From Anaerovorax odorimutans DSM 5092 (GTDB lineage: Bacteria > Bacillota > Clostridia > Peptostreptococcales > Anaerovoracaceae), in NCBI RefSeq assembly GCF_000426305.1, contig NZ_AUFC01000013.1, positions 28,462 through 92,461 on the forward strand: a stretch of DNA of 64,000 nucleotides, in the 5' to 3' direction. Positions 55,572 to 63,355 of the stretch are shown here, in pieces (the first letter of the stretch is position 1; each line of letters starts with the position of its first letter). The notes beneath the pieces were generated by a model. The model saw only the letters and a list, made by a program, of their open reading frames with translations, did no database searches and was not told the DNA's origin. Made by a program: the position numbers and the translations under genes.

Positions 55572-56236
55572 TGAGTAATTACTCAGTTTTTTTTGACTAT
55601 AACGGTAATACTTATAAACTGCCTGTAAATCCTGAACAAATAGAAGTAAAATCCTCACTAGCTACAGAAAAATACAATGTATTAGAATTAGGACAGATTG
55701 TTGAACCTACTAATGCAGAATTAAAAGGATATAGCTTTGAATGTGAATTCCCATATAATTATATTCATTATGCACAGAACCGCAATGGGTTTAAAAACTC
55801 TGACTATTATTTAAACTTGTTTGAGAAATGGCGTAAAGAAAAAGTCCACATAAGATTTATTGTAAAAAATGGGATTGGAGAAAACATTGATACTTTGGCC
55901 CTAATTACAGAACTTAATATTACCGAAAAGGCTGGCGAAGAAGGCGATAAATATGTTTCTTTCAACTTAATAGAATATAAAGAATATGGAAAAAAGAGTA
56001 AAGTAATACAAACTAGTTCCACAACTGCGACTATTGAAAAAACAAAATCTGTCGCAGATGTAAATCCAAAAGCAAATAAAACTTATACTGTAGTTAAAGG
56101 TGACAGTCTTTGGAGAATAGCTAAAATCTATTACGGAAACGGATTGCAATATCCTAAAATTTATAATGCCAATAAAGACAAAATTAAAAATCCATCTTTG
56201 ATTTATCCAGGGCAAGTATTTACTATTCCCAGTTAG
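55571..56236 (+). CDS. LysM tail protein (XkdP), module B
   Basis: The 221-residue protein has an XkdP N-terminal part (LPVNPEQIEVKSS) and a C-terminal LysM (TYTVVKGDSLWRIAKIYYG, about residues 172-220) that binds peptidoglycan. It links the tape measure to the hub and may help the tube cross the wall. Module A has only the N-terminal part. Confidence 0.88.
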   Translation: MSNYSVFFDYNGNTYKLPVNPEQIEVKSSLATEKYNVLELGQIVEPTNAELKGYSFECEFPYNYIHYAQNRNGFKNSDYYLNLFEKWRKEKVHIRFIVKNGIGENIDTLALITELNITEKAGEEGDKYVSFNLIEYKEYGKKSKVIQTSSTTATIEKTKSVADVNPKANKTYTVVKGDSLWRIAKIYYGNGLQYPKIYNANKDKIKNPSLIYPGQVFTIPS

Positions 56237-56247
56237 GCGGTGATTAC

Positions 56248-57186
56248 ATGGAATTTTTAGTTAAAGTAAATGACCGGTTTTATGAGATTAGTGAATTGGT
56301 TACAAAGGTTACATATACCGACAAACTAAATGATGGCTGTAGTAAGCTGGAATTTTCATATATAAATGATGACTTAATAATAGAAAATGGCAGTGCTGTA
56401 AGGTTTAAGTATAACAATACTAATATTTTTAATGGTATTGTATTTAAAGTAAGCAGAGATGACAAAAGCGAAATAAATATCACTGCATATGATCAACTTA
56501 GGTATTGTAAAGCAAAAGATACTATTGTTGCTAATAAAGATACAATAGCAACTTTAGTAAACAAAATGTGTAACTATTTTAATCTTAGAAAAGGAACAGT
56601 AGAAAATACTGGATATAAGCTGGCTACAAGCGTTCAAAGTGATAAAACATGGCTAGATATTATCTACACCGCTATTAGTGATACTTTAATATCTAAAGGT
56701 AAAAAATATGTTTTAAGAGATGAATTCGGATTGATAACATTAAGGAACTTAGAAAATCTTAAAACTAACCTTATATTAGGTGACAAGAGGCTTTGCTACG
56801 GATATAGTTATGAAAAATCTATTGATGATGAATTTTATAACCAAATTAAAATTTATATAAAAGGCGATGATTCAAACAGCAGCCAAATGGTCGACGCAAA
56901 AGATGATTTTTCAATTAAAAAGTATGGACTTTTGCAGTATTTTGAAGCTGTAGATAAAGATACTAATTCAGCACAAGCAAAGTCAAAAGCTGATATGCTG
57001 TTAAAATTATATAACAGAGAATACGAGACATTAAACCTTGAATGTTTAGGTGATGCAAGTATTAGAGCTGGATCAAGTTTTTACGTATATATAAAGGATA
57101 TAGACATAAGTAAAAGATTAATAGTAAAACAAGTAACACATACATTTTTACCAAACCACACAATGAAGCTGGAGGTGGTTATTTGA
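56248..57186 (+). CDS. Tail hub protein (XkdQ / gp27-like), module B
   Basis: The 312-residue XkdQ-type protein has an early KVTYTDKLNDGCSKLEFSY, a central DQLRYCKAKDTIV and a C-terminal VKQVTHTFLPNHTMKLEVVI. It corresponds to the hub at 40368. Its stop overlaps the next start. Confidence 0.83.
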   Translation: MEFLVKVNDRFYEISELVTKVTYTDKLNDGCSKLEFSYINDDLIIENGSAVRFKYNNTNIFNGIVFKVSRDDKSEINITAYDQLRYCKAKDTIVANKDTIATLVNKMCNYFNLRKGTVENTGYKLATSVQSDKTWLDIIYTAISDTLISKGKKYVLRDEFGLITLRNLENLKTNLILGDKRLCYGYSYEKSIDDEFYNQIKIYIKGDDSNSSQMVDAKDDFSIKKYGLLQYFEAVDKDTNSAQAKSKADMLLKLYNREYETLNLECLGDASIRAGSSFYVYIKDIDISKRLIVKQVTHTFLPNHTMKLEVVI

Positions 57187-57515
57187 TAAATGAGATAAAA
57201 AATATAGTACAAAACTATTTAAACAACGTAAAATTATGCAATATGATAAATGGCGTAGTGTTAAAGGAAGGAATAAAAGTAAGCGATAAACTTACTATAC
57301 CAAATGAATTAGTTAAAGGCAATTTAAAAAATTTTGTTTCTGTTAATGATGAAGTAAAGCTTATAAGAAATCACGGTGGGCAGGAATTTTATATTGTAGA
57401 AGTGATAGGTCTTATGCCTGTTACCAAAGATATGAGGATAAGCATTGATCCTATTAAAGTCAGCAATGGAATGGAGCTTACAAGTTTTAAAATCAAGGGG
57501 GTATACAGAAAATGA
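57183..57515 (+). CDS. Baseplate protein XkdR-like (DUF2577), module B
   Basis: TTG start overlapping the previous TGA by one frame step. The 110-residue protein is of the DUF2577 type, shorter than its module A counterpart and without the His-containing GGIEPHTHAVN part. It contains VSVNDEVKLIRNHGGQEFYIVE. Its stop overlaps the next gene. Confidence 0.7.
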   Translation: MINEIKNIVQNYLNNVKLCNMINGVVLKEGIKVSDKLTIPNELVKGNLKNFVSVNDEVKLIRNHGGQEFYIVEVIGLMPVTKDMRISIDPIKVSNGMELTSFKIKGVYRK

Positions 57516-57904
57516 TTCCCGAAATTATAAGTATAGATCTACAAGTTACAGAAACAGAGAAAACTACAAAAACATATAAATTATCAGAAAAAAAAATACA
57601 AGGTCATACATATAAATTAGAGGCTTTAAAACAAGCTATATATAAGGTACTTAATACAGAAAAGTATGAGTATCCAATATATAGCTTTTCTTATGGAGTA
57701 GAACTTGAAAGCCTTATAGGTAAAGATAGTGATTATGTACAAGTAGAGTTAAAAAGAAGAATAGAAGAATGTTTATTGCAAGATGAAAGAATTGAATATG
57801 TTGATAATTTTAATTTCTCTATTAAGGATGATGAAATGCTTTGTACTTTTGATGTAAATAGTATCTATGGTGAAATTAAAATTACAAGGGGGGTGGCTAT
57901 TTAA
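57512..57904 (+). CDS. Baseplate protein XkdS-like (DUF2634 / gp25-like), module B
   Basis: The 130-residue protein has the DUF2634 core (GHTYKLEALKQAIYKVLNTEKYEYPIYS and SYGVELESLIG). It corresponds to the gene at 41783. It overlaps both neighbours by one to four bases, so it is tightly coupled. Confidence 0.84.
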   Translation: MIPEIISIDLQVTETEKTTKTYKLSEKKIQGHTYKLEALKQAIYKVLNTEKYEYPIYSFSYGVELESLIGKDSDYVQVELKRRIEECLLQDERIEYVDNFNFSIKDDEMLCTFDVNSIYGEIKITRGVAI

Positions 57905-58920
57905 TGTTTGAAGATCATACTTATGAAAGTATTTTAAACGATATGTTAAGCAGGGTAACAAATGATGTTGATAAAAGAGAAGGCTCAATAATATATGATG
58001 CTCTTGCCCCCTGCGCATATTATTTAGCAGAACAATACTTTAATTTAGATAATTTTTTAAACCTAGTTTCTGGTGATACTGCTGTAGGAGAATACCTTGA
58101 CAGAGTTGTCGCTGATTATGGCCTTACAAGGAAAGAAGCTGCATCTGCAGTAAGAAAAATTGAAACAACAGGTGTAATAGATATAGGTACAAGATGGAGT
58201 TTAAACGATACAACTTATGAAGTAATTGAACTAATTTCGGAAGGGACTTACAGTGCAATCTGTGAGCAAGAAGGAGAAATAGGAAATACTTATTCCGGCA
58301 AACTTGAAAATATTGATAATGTAAACGGAGTTACAGCATTTCTAACAGATATTATAACTTCTGGTGCAGATGAAGAAACAGATGATAACCTAAGAGAAAG
58401 ATTTTATTCAAAGGTACAAGCACCGGCAACATCAGGAAATGTTTACCATTATAAAAAATGGGCTTTAGAAGTTTCCGGCGTGGGTGATGCTAAAGTTTTT
58501 CCCCTTTGGAATGGTAATGGAACAGTAAAAATATTAGTTATAAATAACGAAATGGAAATAGAGCCAACTTTACCGGCAACAGTATATAACTATATAGAAA
58601 CAGTAAGACCTATTGGAGCAACTGTAACTGTTGCAAGTCCTATAAGCCAAACTATAGATATATCTGCAAATGTAACTTTAGACGGAACTAAATTGCTTGA
58701 AGATGTACAAACAACTTTTATTTCAACCATAGGAGATTATTTGAAAGATACAATCTTTGATACTTACAGTATCAGCTATGCAAAAATCGGAAGTTTGCTT
58801 TTATCGACTGAGGGTGTGAAGGATCATGATACTTTGCTTGTTAACGGTGGTGCAGTTAGCATAACTCTTACAGATGAACAAATACCTGTAATTGGTACAA
58901 TAACATTAACGGAGGTATAA
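57904..58920 (+). CDS. xkdT: Baseplate J-like protein (XkdT), module B
   Basis: The 338-residue protein starts FEDHTYESILNDMLSRV, with a DKREGSIIYDALAPCAYYLAEQY region, the EETDDNLRERFYSKVQAPATSGN motif and VSGVGDAKVFPLWNG. These match the Baseplate_J family and the module A paralogue. Confidence 0.93.
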   Translation: MFEDHTYESILNDMLSRVTNDVDKREGSIIYDALAPCAYYLAEQYFNLDNFLNLVSGDTAVGEYLDRVVADYGLTRKEAASAVRKIETTGVIDIGTRWSLNDTTYEVIELISEGTYSAICEQEGEIGNTYSGKLENIDNVNGVTAFLTDIITSGADEETDDNLRERFYSKVQAPATSGNVYHYKKWALEVSGVGDAKVFPLWNGNGTVKILVINNEMEIEPTLPATVYNYIETVRPIGATVTVASPISQTIDISANVTLDGTKLLEDVQTTFISTIGDYLKDTIFDTYSISYAKIGSLLLSTEGVKDHDTLLVNGGAVSITLTDEQIPVIGTITLTEV

Positions 58921-58923
58921 AAT

Positions 58924-59466
58924 ATGGTTGATTTAATGAATTTGTTACCCCCGATATATGATAACAATACAACTATGATGGAACTGCAAGAAATATTTAG
59001 TATAGATATAACTGATATTAAAAATTCTTTTAATAAAACTATAGATGAATGTTTCATAGATACAGCGGAATTTACATTGAATAGATGGGAAAAAGAATGT
59101 GGCATAAGTGTAAATAATGAACTTGATATGGAAACACGACGGGCAAGGATTAAAAGTAAAATAAGAAACTATGGCACTATTACAATTAGCTTACTGAAAA
59201 ATATAATCGAATCATTTGAAAACGCATCTGCTGAAATTATAGAGGATAATAGCAATTATATATTTACTATAAAATTTAATGATTACTATAGGATCCCCAC
59301 TTCTATTGATATTACAAAAATATATGAAGCCATAGAAGAAATAAAACCTGCACATCTTGCTTTTGACCATACTTTTGCATATAACTGGTGGGGCAGGACT
59401 GCAGATTCCGGAATATGGAATGATGGCGGAACATGGGACGATTTAAGAAATTACAAGGAGGCATAA
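58924..59466 (+). CDS. Baseplate protein XkdU-like (DUF2313), module B
   Basis: The 180-residue protein has NRWEKECGISVNNELDMETRRARIKSKIRNYGT, typical of DUF2313, and a Trp-rich C-terminus (YNWWGRTADSGIWNDGGTWDD). It corresponds to the gene at 43345 and precedes fibre genes. Confidence 0.83.
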   Translation: MVDLMNLLPPIYDNNTTMMELQEIFSIDITDIKNSFNKTIDECFIDTAEFTLNRWEKECGISVNNELDMETRRARIKSKIRNYGTITISLLKNIIESFENASAEIIEDNSNYIFTIKFNDYYRIPTSIDITKIYEAIEEIKPAHLAFDHTFAYNWWGRTADSGIWNDGGTWDDLRNYKEA

Positions 59467-59469
59467 GAA

Positions 59470-60090
59470 ATGAGATATACAGAGAATTATGGCTTTAAAC
59501 AGCCTGAGCCACTTGATACAAGAAACATAGAAGACCTGAATTATAATGCTGATAAAATTGATTATACACTTAAAACTATCCAAGATAATAACACTCACCT
59601 TGAAACTACATTTGATTCATTGACTATTAACGCCGGAGAAAGCAACGCAGAGATAGTTGATGCCAGAGTAAATGCAAATAATATCACCTATGAGAAACTT
59701 GGAGATAGACTTGATGCGAGTGATGAACAAATCAGCAATCTTGAAAAAGATGTTATGTATCAAACATCAACTATACCTATGCAAGAGATTAACGATATAT
59801 CAATTTGTAGTGGAATTGCAACCTTAAGCGTAGGGTGGACTTATGTGCCTTTTCCGAGATTATTTAGAGCAGCACCTGTTGTAACATGTAACGTATTGGA
59901 TACAGTAGAAGCCGCTGTAACCATTAAACAAGTTACCGAGGTAGGTTTTTATGCCACTATTATTCAAACAAGTGTACCGCCTACGGTTACTATTTCATCA
60001 GGTACTGCCACAGTAGTTAAAGGTGCTACACAATTTTTAGCAGGAGTAATACACTATATTGCTTGTTTAGATGATGGAGTGAAACTATAA
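59470..60090 (+). CDS. Tail fibre protein, module B
   Basis: The 206-residue protein has a fibre N-terminus (ENYGFKQPEPLDTRNIEDLNYNADKID) and a C-terminal H-type domain (SVGWTYVPFPRLFRAAPVVTCN) found at the end of many phage fibres. In the middle is DEQISNLEKDVMYQTSTI, related to a segment in fibre 1 of module A (EQISSIAED ... YQTPTI). Confidence 0.75.
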   Translation: MRYTENYGFKQPEPLDTRNIEDLNYNADKIDYTLKTIQDNNTHLETTFDSLTINAGESNAEIVDARVNANNITYEKLGDRLDASDEQISNLEKDVMYQTSTIPMQEINDISICSGIATLSVGWTYVPFPRLFRAAPVVTCNVLDTVEAAVTIKQVTEVGFYATIIQTSVPPTVTISSGTATVVKGATQFLAGVIHYIACLDDGVKL

Positions 60091-60100
60091 GGAGGTTAAT

Positions 60101-61075
60101 ATGATTACAGATTATCAAAATGAATATTTTAAATTTTATCAATTGTTTAAAGGTAATTATTATAAGGGTGTTAGTATCCTTCGTGGAATACTTAATGACC
60201 CTGTGCTTGCAAGAGAACTTGTAACAAACAAAGCAGCCATGTTTGCTATATATACAGACTGCTTAAGAAGTAATGTTGATGGAATGTGTGTAGATGCCCT
60301 TAACGCTAGTGCTTATGCTGATGAAGGGCTTATAACCTATCTCAACGCAATAATGGAAAAGAGCTTTGTAGATATACCTACGTTGGTTGCCAATGATGAT
60401 ATGAACACAGTGATAACAAACTTAGCAGCCATGAACGCAGTGGCAGCAAGTACAGCAGCCATGAACGCAGTGGCAGCAAGTTCAACAGCCATGAACGCGG
60501 TGGCAGCAAGCTCAACAGCCATGAACGCAGTGGTAGCAAGTACAGCAGCCATGAACGCAGTGGCAGCAAGTACAACAGCCATGAATGCAGTGATAGCAAG
60601 CTCAACAGCCATGAACGCAGTGGCTTCAAGTGCAGCAGCAATGAATTCAGTATTGAAAAGTTCTAACGCACGTACAGCAATTGCAGGATACTCTGGCCTT
60701 AATAGTTTATACAATACCATCATGGCAACAATTAGCAATACAACATATTTCTCAAAGAAATATGATTATATTGATTCTGGCAGTAAATGTGCTATTCCTA
60801 ACAGTGGCACAGATAGCACTTCTACTGCAAATCAGTCTATATTTCTTTGTAAGAAAGCAGGCGCTTGGAGTGATGGTACACAGGTCACTGTTAGTGTAAA
60901 ACATCTGCAAACTGGTGTTTCGTCAGGAGGAACCACAACTACAAGTGGCGGAGGTTATTCTACTGACGATATGTCAACTGGGGGTGTGCCATTGACTGTA
61001 GTCTGCATAGGTGGTGCAACTATTCAAGAATCAGGAGATGCATATATCAGTGGTATTTTTGCTTATGCAATTTAA
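60101..61075 (+). CDS. Second fibre/tip protein with decapeptide repeats, module B
   Basis: The 324-residue protein has an N-terminal domain (about 1-105), an eight-fold decapeptide repeat AMNAVAASS/T (about 108-188) and a C-terminal domain (about 215-324) with Cys residues and a Gly/Ser/Thr-rich loop. The repeats likely form a rigid stalk, and the C-terminal domain would contact the target. It is followed by a hairpin with a UUCG loop. Confidence 0.65.
   Translation: MITDYQNEYFKFYQLFKGNYYKGVSILRGILNDPVLARELVTNKAAMFAIYTDCLRSNVDGMCVDALNASAYADEGLITYLNAIMEKSFVDIPTLVANDDMNTVITNLAAMNAVAASTAAMNAVAASSTAMNAVAASSTAMNAVVASTAAMNAVAASTTAMNAVIASSTAMNAVASSAAAMNSVLKSSNARTAIAGYSGLNSLYNTIMATISNTTYFSKKYDYIDSGSKCAIPNSGTDSTSTANQSIFLCKKAGAWSDGTQVTVSVKHLQTGVSSGGTTTTSGGGYSTDDMSTGGVPLTVVCIGGATIQESGDAYISGIFAYAI
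60424..60660 (+). repeat. Eight tandem 30-bp in-frame repeats
   Basis: Units of the form GCCATGAACGCAGTGGCAGC plus a variable remainder encode A-M-N-A-V-x-A-S-x-x. The register is exact 30 bp with point differences, and the array can shrink or grow by slippage without breaking the frame. Confidence 0.9.
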
Positions 61076-61123
61076 ATATAATATTGGAATAATAAACAAC
61101 TCAAAACAATTACAGACTAATAG

Positions 61124-61143
61124 GGAGCCTTCGGGCTCCTTTG
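61124..61143 (+). terminator. UUCG hairpin before the lysis genes
   Basis: GGAGCC-TTCG-GGCTCC followed by TTTG: a stable six-bp stem with a UUCG tetraloop. The T run is short, so termination may be partial. Confidence 0.65.
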
Positions 61144-61167
61144 CCATTTAAGAAAGAAGGTTGAATA

Positions 61168-61803
61168 ATGAAAAACAGTGATATGTTATTAAAAGCAGCG
61201 CATTACATAACCAGTCCATTCGGATACAGAACTAACCCTGTTACAGAGAAGCATGAGGGGCACAATGGCGTTGATTATGGTACAAGGGGTAAGAAAGTAC
61301 CTTGCTATGCTGTAGCAGATGGTATTGTTAGAAAAGTAAGTACAGATAGATATGGCGGTAACTTCTGTTATGTGGAATATCCATCTTTAAACCATTATGG
61401 ATTATATTATCACTTAGACAGTTTCAGCGTAAAAGCCGAACAGTCAGTTAAAGCAGGGCAACAGATTGGCATTACTGGAACTACAGGACAATCTACAGGT
61501 GTACATTTGCATTTCAGTTGGATATTAAGTAATAGTAAATCAATGCAGTATTATAATGCTACATATGAGGATTTTGAAAGCTATTCTTTCCCTAAGATAC
61601 ATTCCGAGAATTACAAGAAGGTACAATCTAAGTATGGCTTTAACGATAATACAATGGCATATCTTGAGCAGTATAAATATGATGAAGATCTATTCAAGGA
61701 AATGCTGGAGTCAGGCAATACACAAGATTATCAGTTAAATACTATAAATTATATTTCAGCTTATAAATATGGCAAGGAAGTATTTAAAAAACTTAACAAA
61801 TAA
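61168..61803 (+). CDS. M23-family peptidoglycan endopeptidase (endolysin)
   Basis: The 211-residue protein has a lysostaphin-type M23 domain (about residues 10-125) with zinc-site motifs HNGVDYG and HLHFSW. A helical C-terminal region (about 140-211) carries repeats around YKYDEDLFKEMLESGN and may bind the wall. It cuts cross-bridges to lyse the producer and release tails. No signal peptide, as expected with a holin. Confidence 0.85.
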   Translation: MKNSDMLLKAAHYITSPFGYRTNPVTEKHEGHNGVDYGTRGKKVPCYAVADGIVRKVSTDRYGGNFCYVEYPSLNHYGLYYHLDSFSVKAEQSVKAGQQIGITGTTGQSTGVHLHFSWILSNSKSMQYYNATYEDFESYSFPKIHSENYKKVQSKYGFNDNTMAYLEQYKYDEDLFKEMLESGNTQDYQLNTINYISAYKYGKEVFKKLNK

Positions 61804-61812
61804 GGGGTAAAT

Positions 61813-62124
61813 ATGAATGATATTTTACAAATTGCTGCAATTACACTTCCCAGTGTTCTATCCGGGCTAGTATTGGGTAAGTTTCAAAGGTGGCAGACAA
61901 AAGGTGAAGAAAACTCTAAGTTACAGAGAAAAGAAAATTTTTTGATTATGAAAAATATTGATGCTATTGGTTGTCTCGCAGAACAAACAGCAAAGTGTCT
62001 TAGAGGTGAAAAAATAAATGGAGAATTAACTAGTGCTTTAGAATACAGAAAAAATATGCAGCATGAATTAGAAGATCACTTTATGGAAGTTAGTGCTAAT
62101 TTAAAGAATATGGGAGGTATTTAA
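61813..62124 (+). CDS. Spanin-like or holin-associated membrane protein
   Basis: The 103-residue protein has one N-terminal hydrophobic helix (about residues 6-25) and a charged, coiled-coil-like remainder. It lies between the endolysin and the holin. It is similar in plan to the small lysis-accessory proteins found beside phage holins; the exact role is unknown. Confidence 0.55.
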   Translation: MNDILQIAAITLPSVLSGLVLGKFQRWQTKGEENSKLQRKENFLIMKNIDAIGCLAEQTAKCLRGEKINGELTSALEYRKNMQHELEDHFMEVSANLKNMGGI

Positions 62125-62397
62125 ATGAATAAAATTAATTGGAAAGTAAGATTTAACAATCCAGTATGGTGGGCACAAATAGCCTTAGCTGTTATTGGAC
62201 CTATATTAGCTTATTTTGGACTTATGTGGAAGGACATTACAACTTGGGGCACACTTATTAACTTACTCTTTGATGCCGTGAAAAATCCGGTTGTATTTGT
62301 ATCTATTATTGTCAGTGTATTTAATGCGTTAAATGATCCTACAACTAAAGGTCTTGGTGACAGTGAAATGGCAAAAACTTATATGAGTCCTTTTTAA
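62125..62397 (+). CDS. Phage holin (phi LC3-type)
   Basis: The 90-residue protein begins INWKVRFNNPVWW, the common start of the phage_holin_1 family, with helices at about residues 17-38 and 52-75 and an end DPTTKGLGDSE. It makes membrane lesions that let the M23 enzyme reach the wall. It is the last intact tailocin gene. Confidence 0.9.
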   Translation: MNKINWKVRFNNPVWWAQIALAVIGPILAYFGLMWKDITTWGTLINLLFDAVKNPVVFVSIIVSVFNALNDPTTKGLGDSEMAKTYMSPF

Positions 62398-62533
62398 AAT
62401 TTTTTAAGCTTATAATTTATGTTCCAAATCTTATTTATTTAAGATAAACTAAAAATATACTATGGCAAGTCTATCATAAATATTCATTGACTATTTTACA
62501 TAAAATGACATTTGTAGTATAATTAATTTAATC

Positions 62534-62598
62534 GATCCCACCGAGCCTATGTAGTAGTTTGCTATATGCATAACAAGGTGGGCCTTTTGTTTTTTGTG
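62534..62598 (+). ncRNA. abiF-like structured RNA, copy 1
   Basis: CCCACC (62537-62542) and GGTGGG (62577-62582) enclose GAGCCT, a small inner hairpin and AACAA; a T-rich end follows. The second copy near 62978 keeps the AGCCT and AACAA blocks while the stem changes by compensation, so it is a real RNA. A broken Abi_2 gene follows, the known neighbour of abiF-type RNAs, which appear to work as antitoxin-like partners. Confidence 0.6.
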
Positions 62599-62607
62599 AG
62601 GAATTTT

Positions 62608-62882
62608 ATGAATACGTTAAAACCTTTTAAAAGTATAGACGAGCAGATTGAATTATTGGAATCCAGGGGATTAATAATATAGGATAAGAACAAAGCAAGA
62701 TATATATATTATGCAGAAATAATTATTATAGGTTAAGCGGGTATACACTTACATTAAGAAAAGATGATAAATTATTTTATGAAAATATAACTCTAGATGA
62801 TGTAATGCAAATTTATTATTTTGATTCCGAATTGAGAAGCCTATTATTACGTGTATTAGAATATATAGAAATTTTCATTTAG
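62608..62882 (+). pseudogene. Decayed Abi_2-family (AbiD/AbiF) abortive-infection gene
   Basis: The start MNTLKPFKSIDEQIELLESR is the Abi_2 opening. A TAG at codon 25 and then a frameshift near 62728 break it; the shifted frame continues YYRLSGYTLTLRKDD and DVMQIYYFDSELRSLLL, also Abi_2, to a TAG near 62880. The usual protein is about 300 residues, so the rest is lost. It is a dead anti-phage toxin gene at the end of the element. Confidence 0.75.
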
Positions 62883-62977
62883 AGCCTTGTCTAAATTATT
62901 CTTAATAATGGACAAAGAAACGAAAAAAGAAATTTGTAACAATCATTATAATGGCTTAGATAATTAATATAGTAACA

Positions 62978-63020
62978 GATCCTACAAAGCCTCTCGATGA
63001 CGCGTAACAATGTAGGCCAT
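62978..63020 (+). ncRNA. abiF-like structured RNA, copy 2
   Basis: CCTACA (62981-62986) and TGTAGG (63011-63016) replace CCCACC/GGTGGG of copy 1 with paired changes, and AAGCCTC and GCGTAACAA match its loop blocks. It lies after the Abi_2 remnant. A GGGGC/GCCCC hairpin follows at about 63024-63044. Confidence 0.55.
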
Positions 63021-63051
63021 TATGGGGCAGTTGCAAAACGCCCCCAAAAAT

Positions 63052-63092
63052 AAAAAAGAGCAGAATTCCTGAAAAAAGGGTCTGCTCTTTTT
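63052..63092 (+). terminator. Rho-independent terminator
   Basis: AAAAAAGAGCAGA / TCTGCTCTTTTT makes a long stem with an inner CCT/GGG pair region and a T run. It is symmetrical enough to act in both directions. Confidence 0.85.
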
Positions 63093-63256
63093 GAGTTATA
63101 TTAAATAGCAATGAAAGTAGATAATAAAAAAATGAATTTAACCTCAAGGTTAAGCATGTATTTTAAAAAAAATAATAAAAATTAAAGGGATTTTTTGCTG
63201 AATTAAAATTATTTGATAGTATGAAAATCCTTTTGTCTTTTGCCCAATATTTGAAG

Positions 63257-63298
63257 AATAAGGCGGTCACAAAATTAATATTTTGTAATTGCCTTATT
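63257..63298. other. Imperfect palindrome upstream of the last gene
   Basis: AATAAGGC (63257-63264) pairs with GCCTTATT (63291-63298), with an inner ACAAAAT/ATTTTGT pair. It could be a terminator or an operator; a T-rich stretch follows. TTGACA at 63305 has no matching -10. Confidence 0.45.
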
Positions 63299-63355
63299 TT
63301 AATTTTGACAAAAGATATATTTAAATAAGGAAAACTAAAATAGGAGGGATTTGTT

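Noticed and set aside
60337..60738. Antisense open frames over the decapeptide repeats
   Set aside because: They are caused by the repeat composition and have no ribosome site. The plus-strand fibre frame explains the region.
30375..62397. A complete temperate myophage
   Set aside because: The whole structural region was read and holds no terminase, portal, protease, capsid or connector genes, only tail genes twice. Such genes could in principle lie past 64 kb, but that would break the usual gene order.
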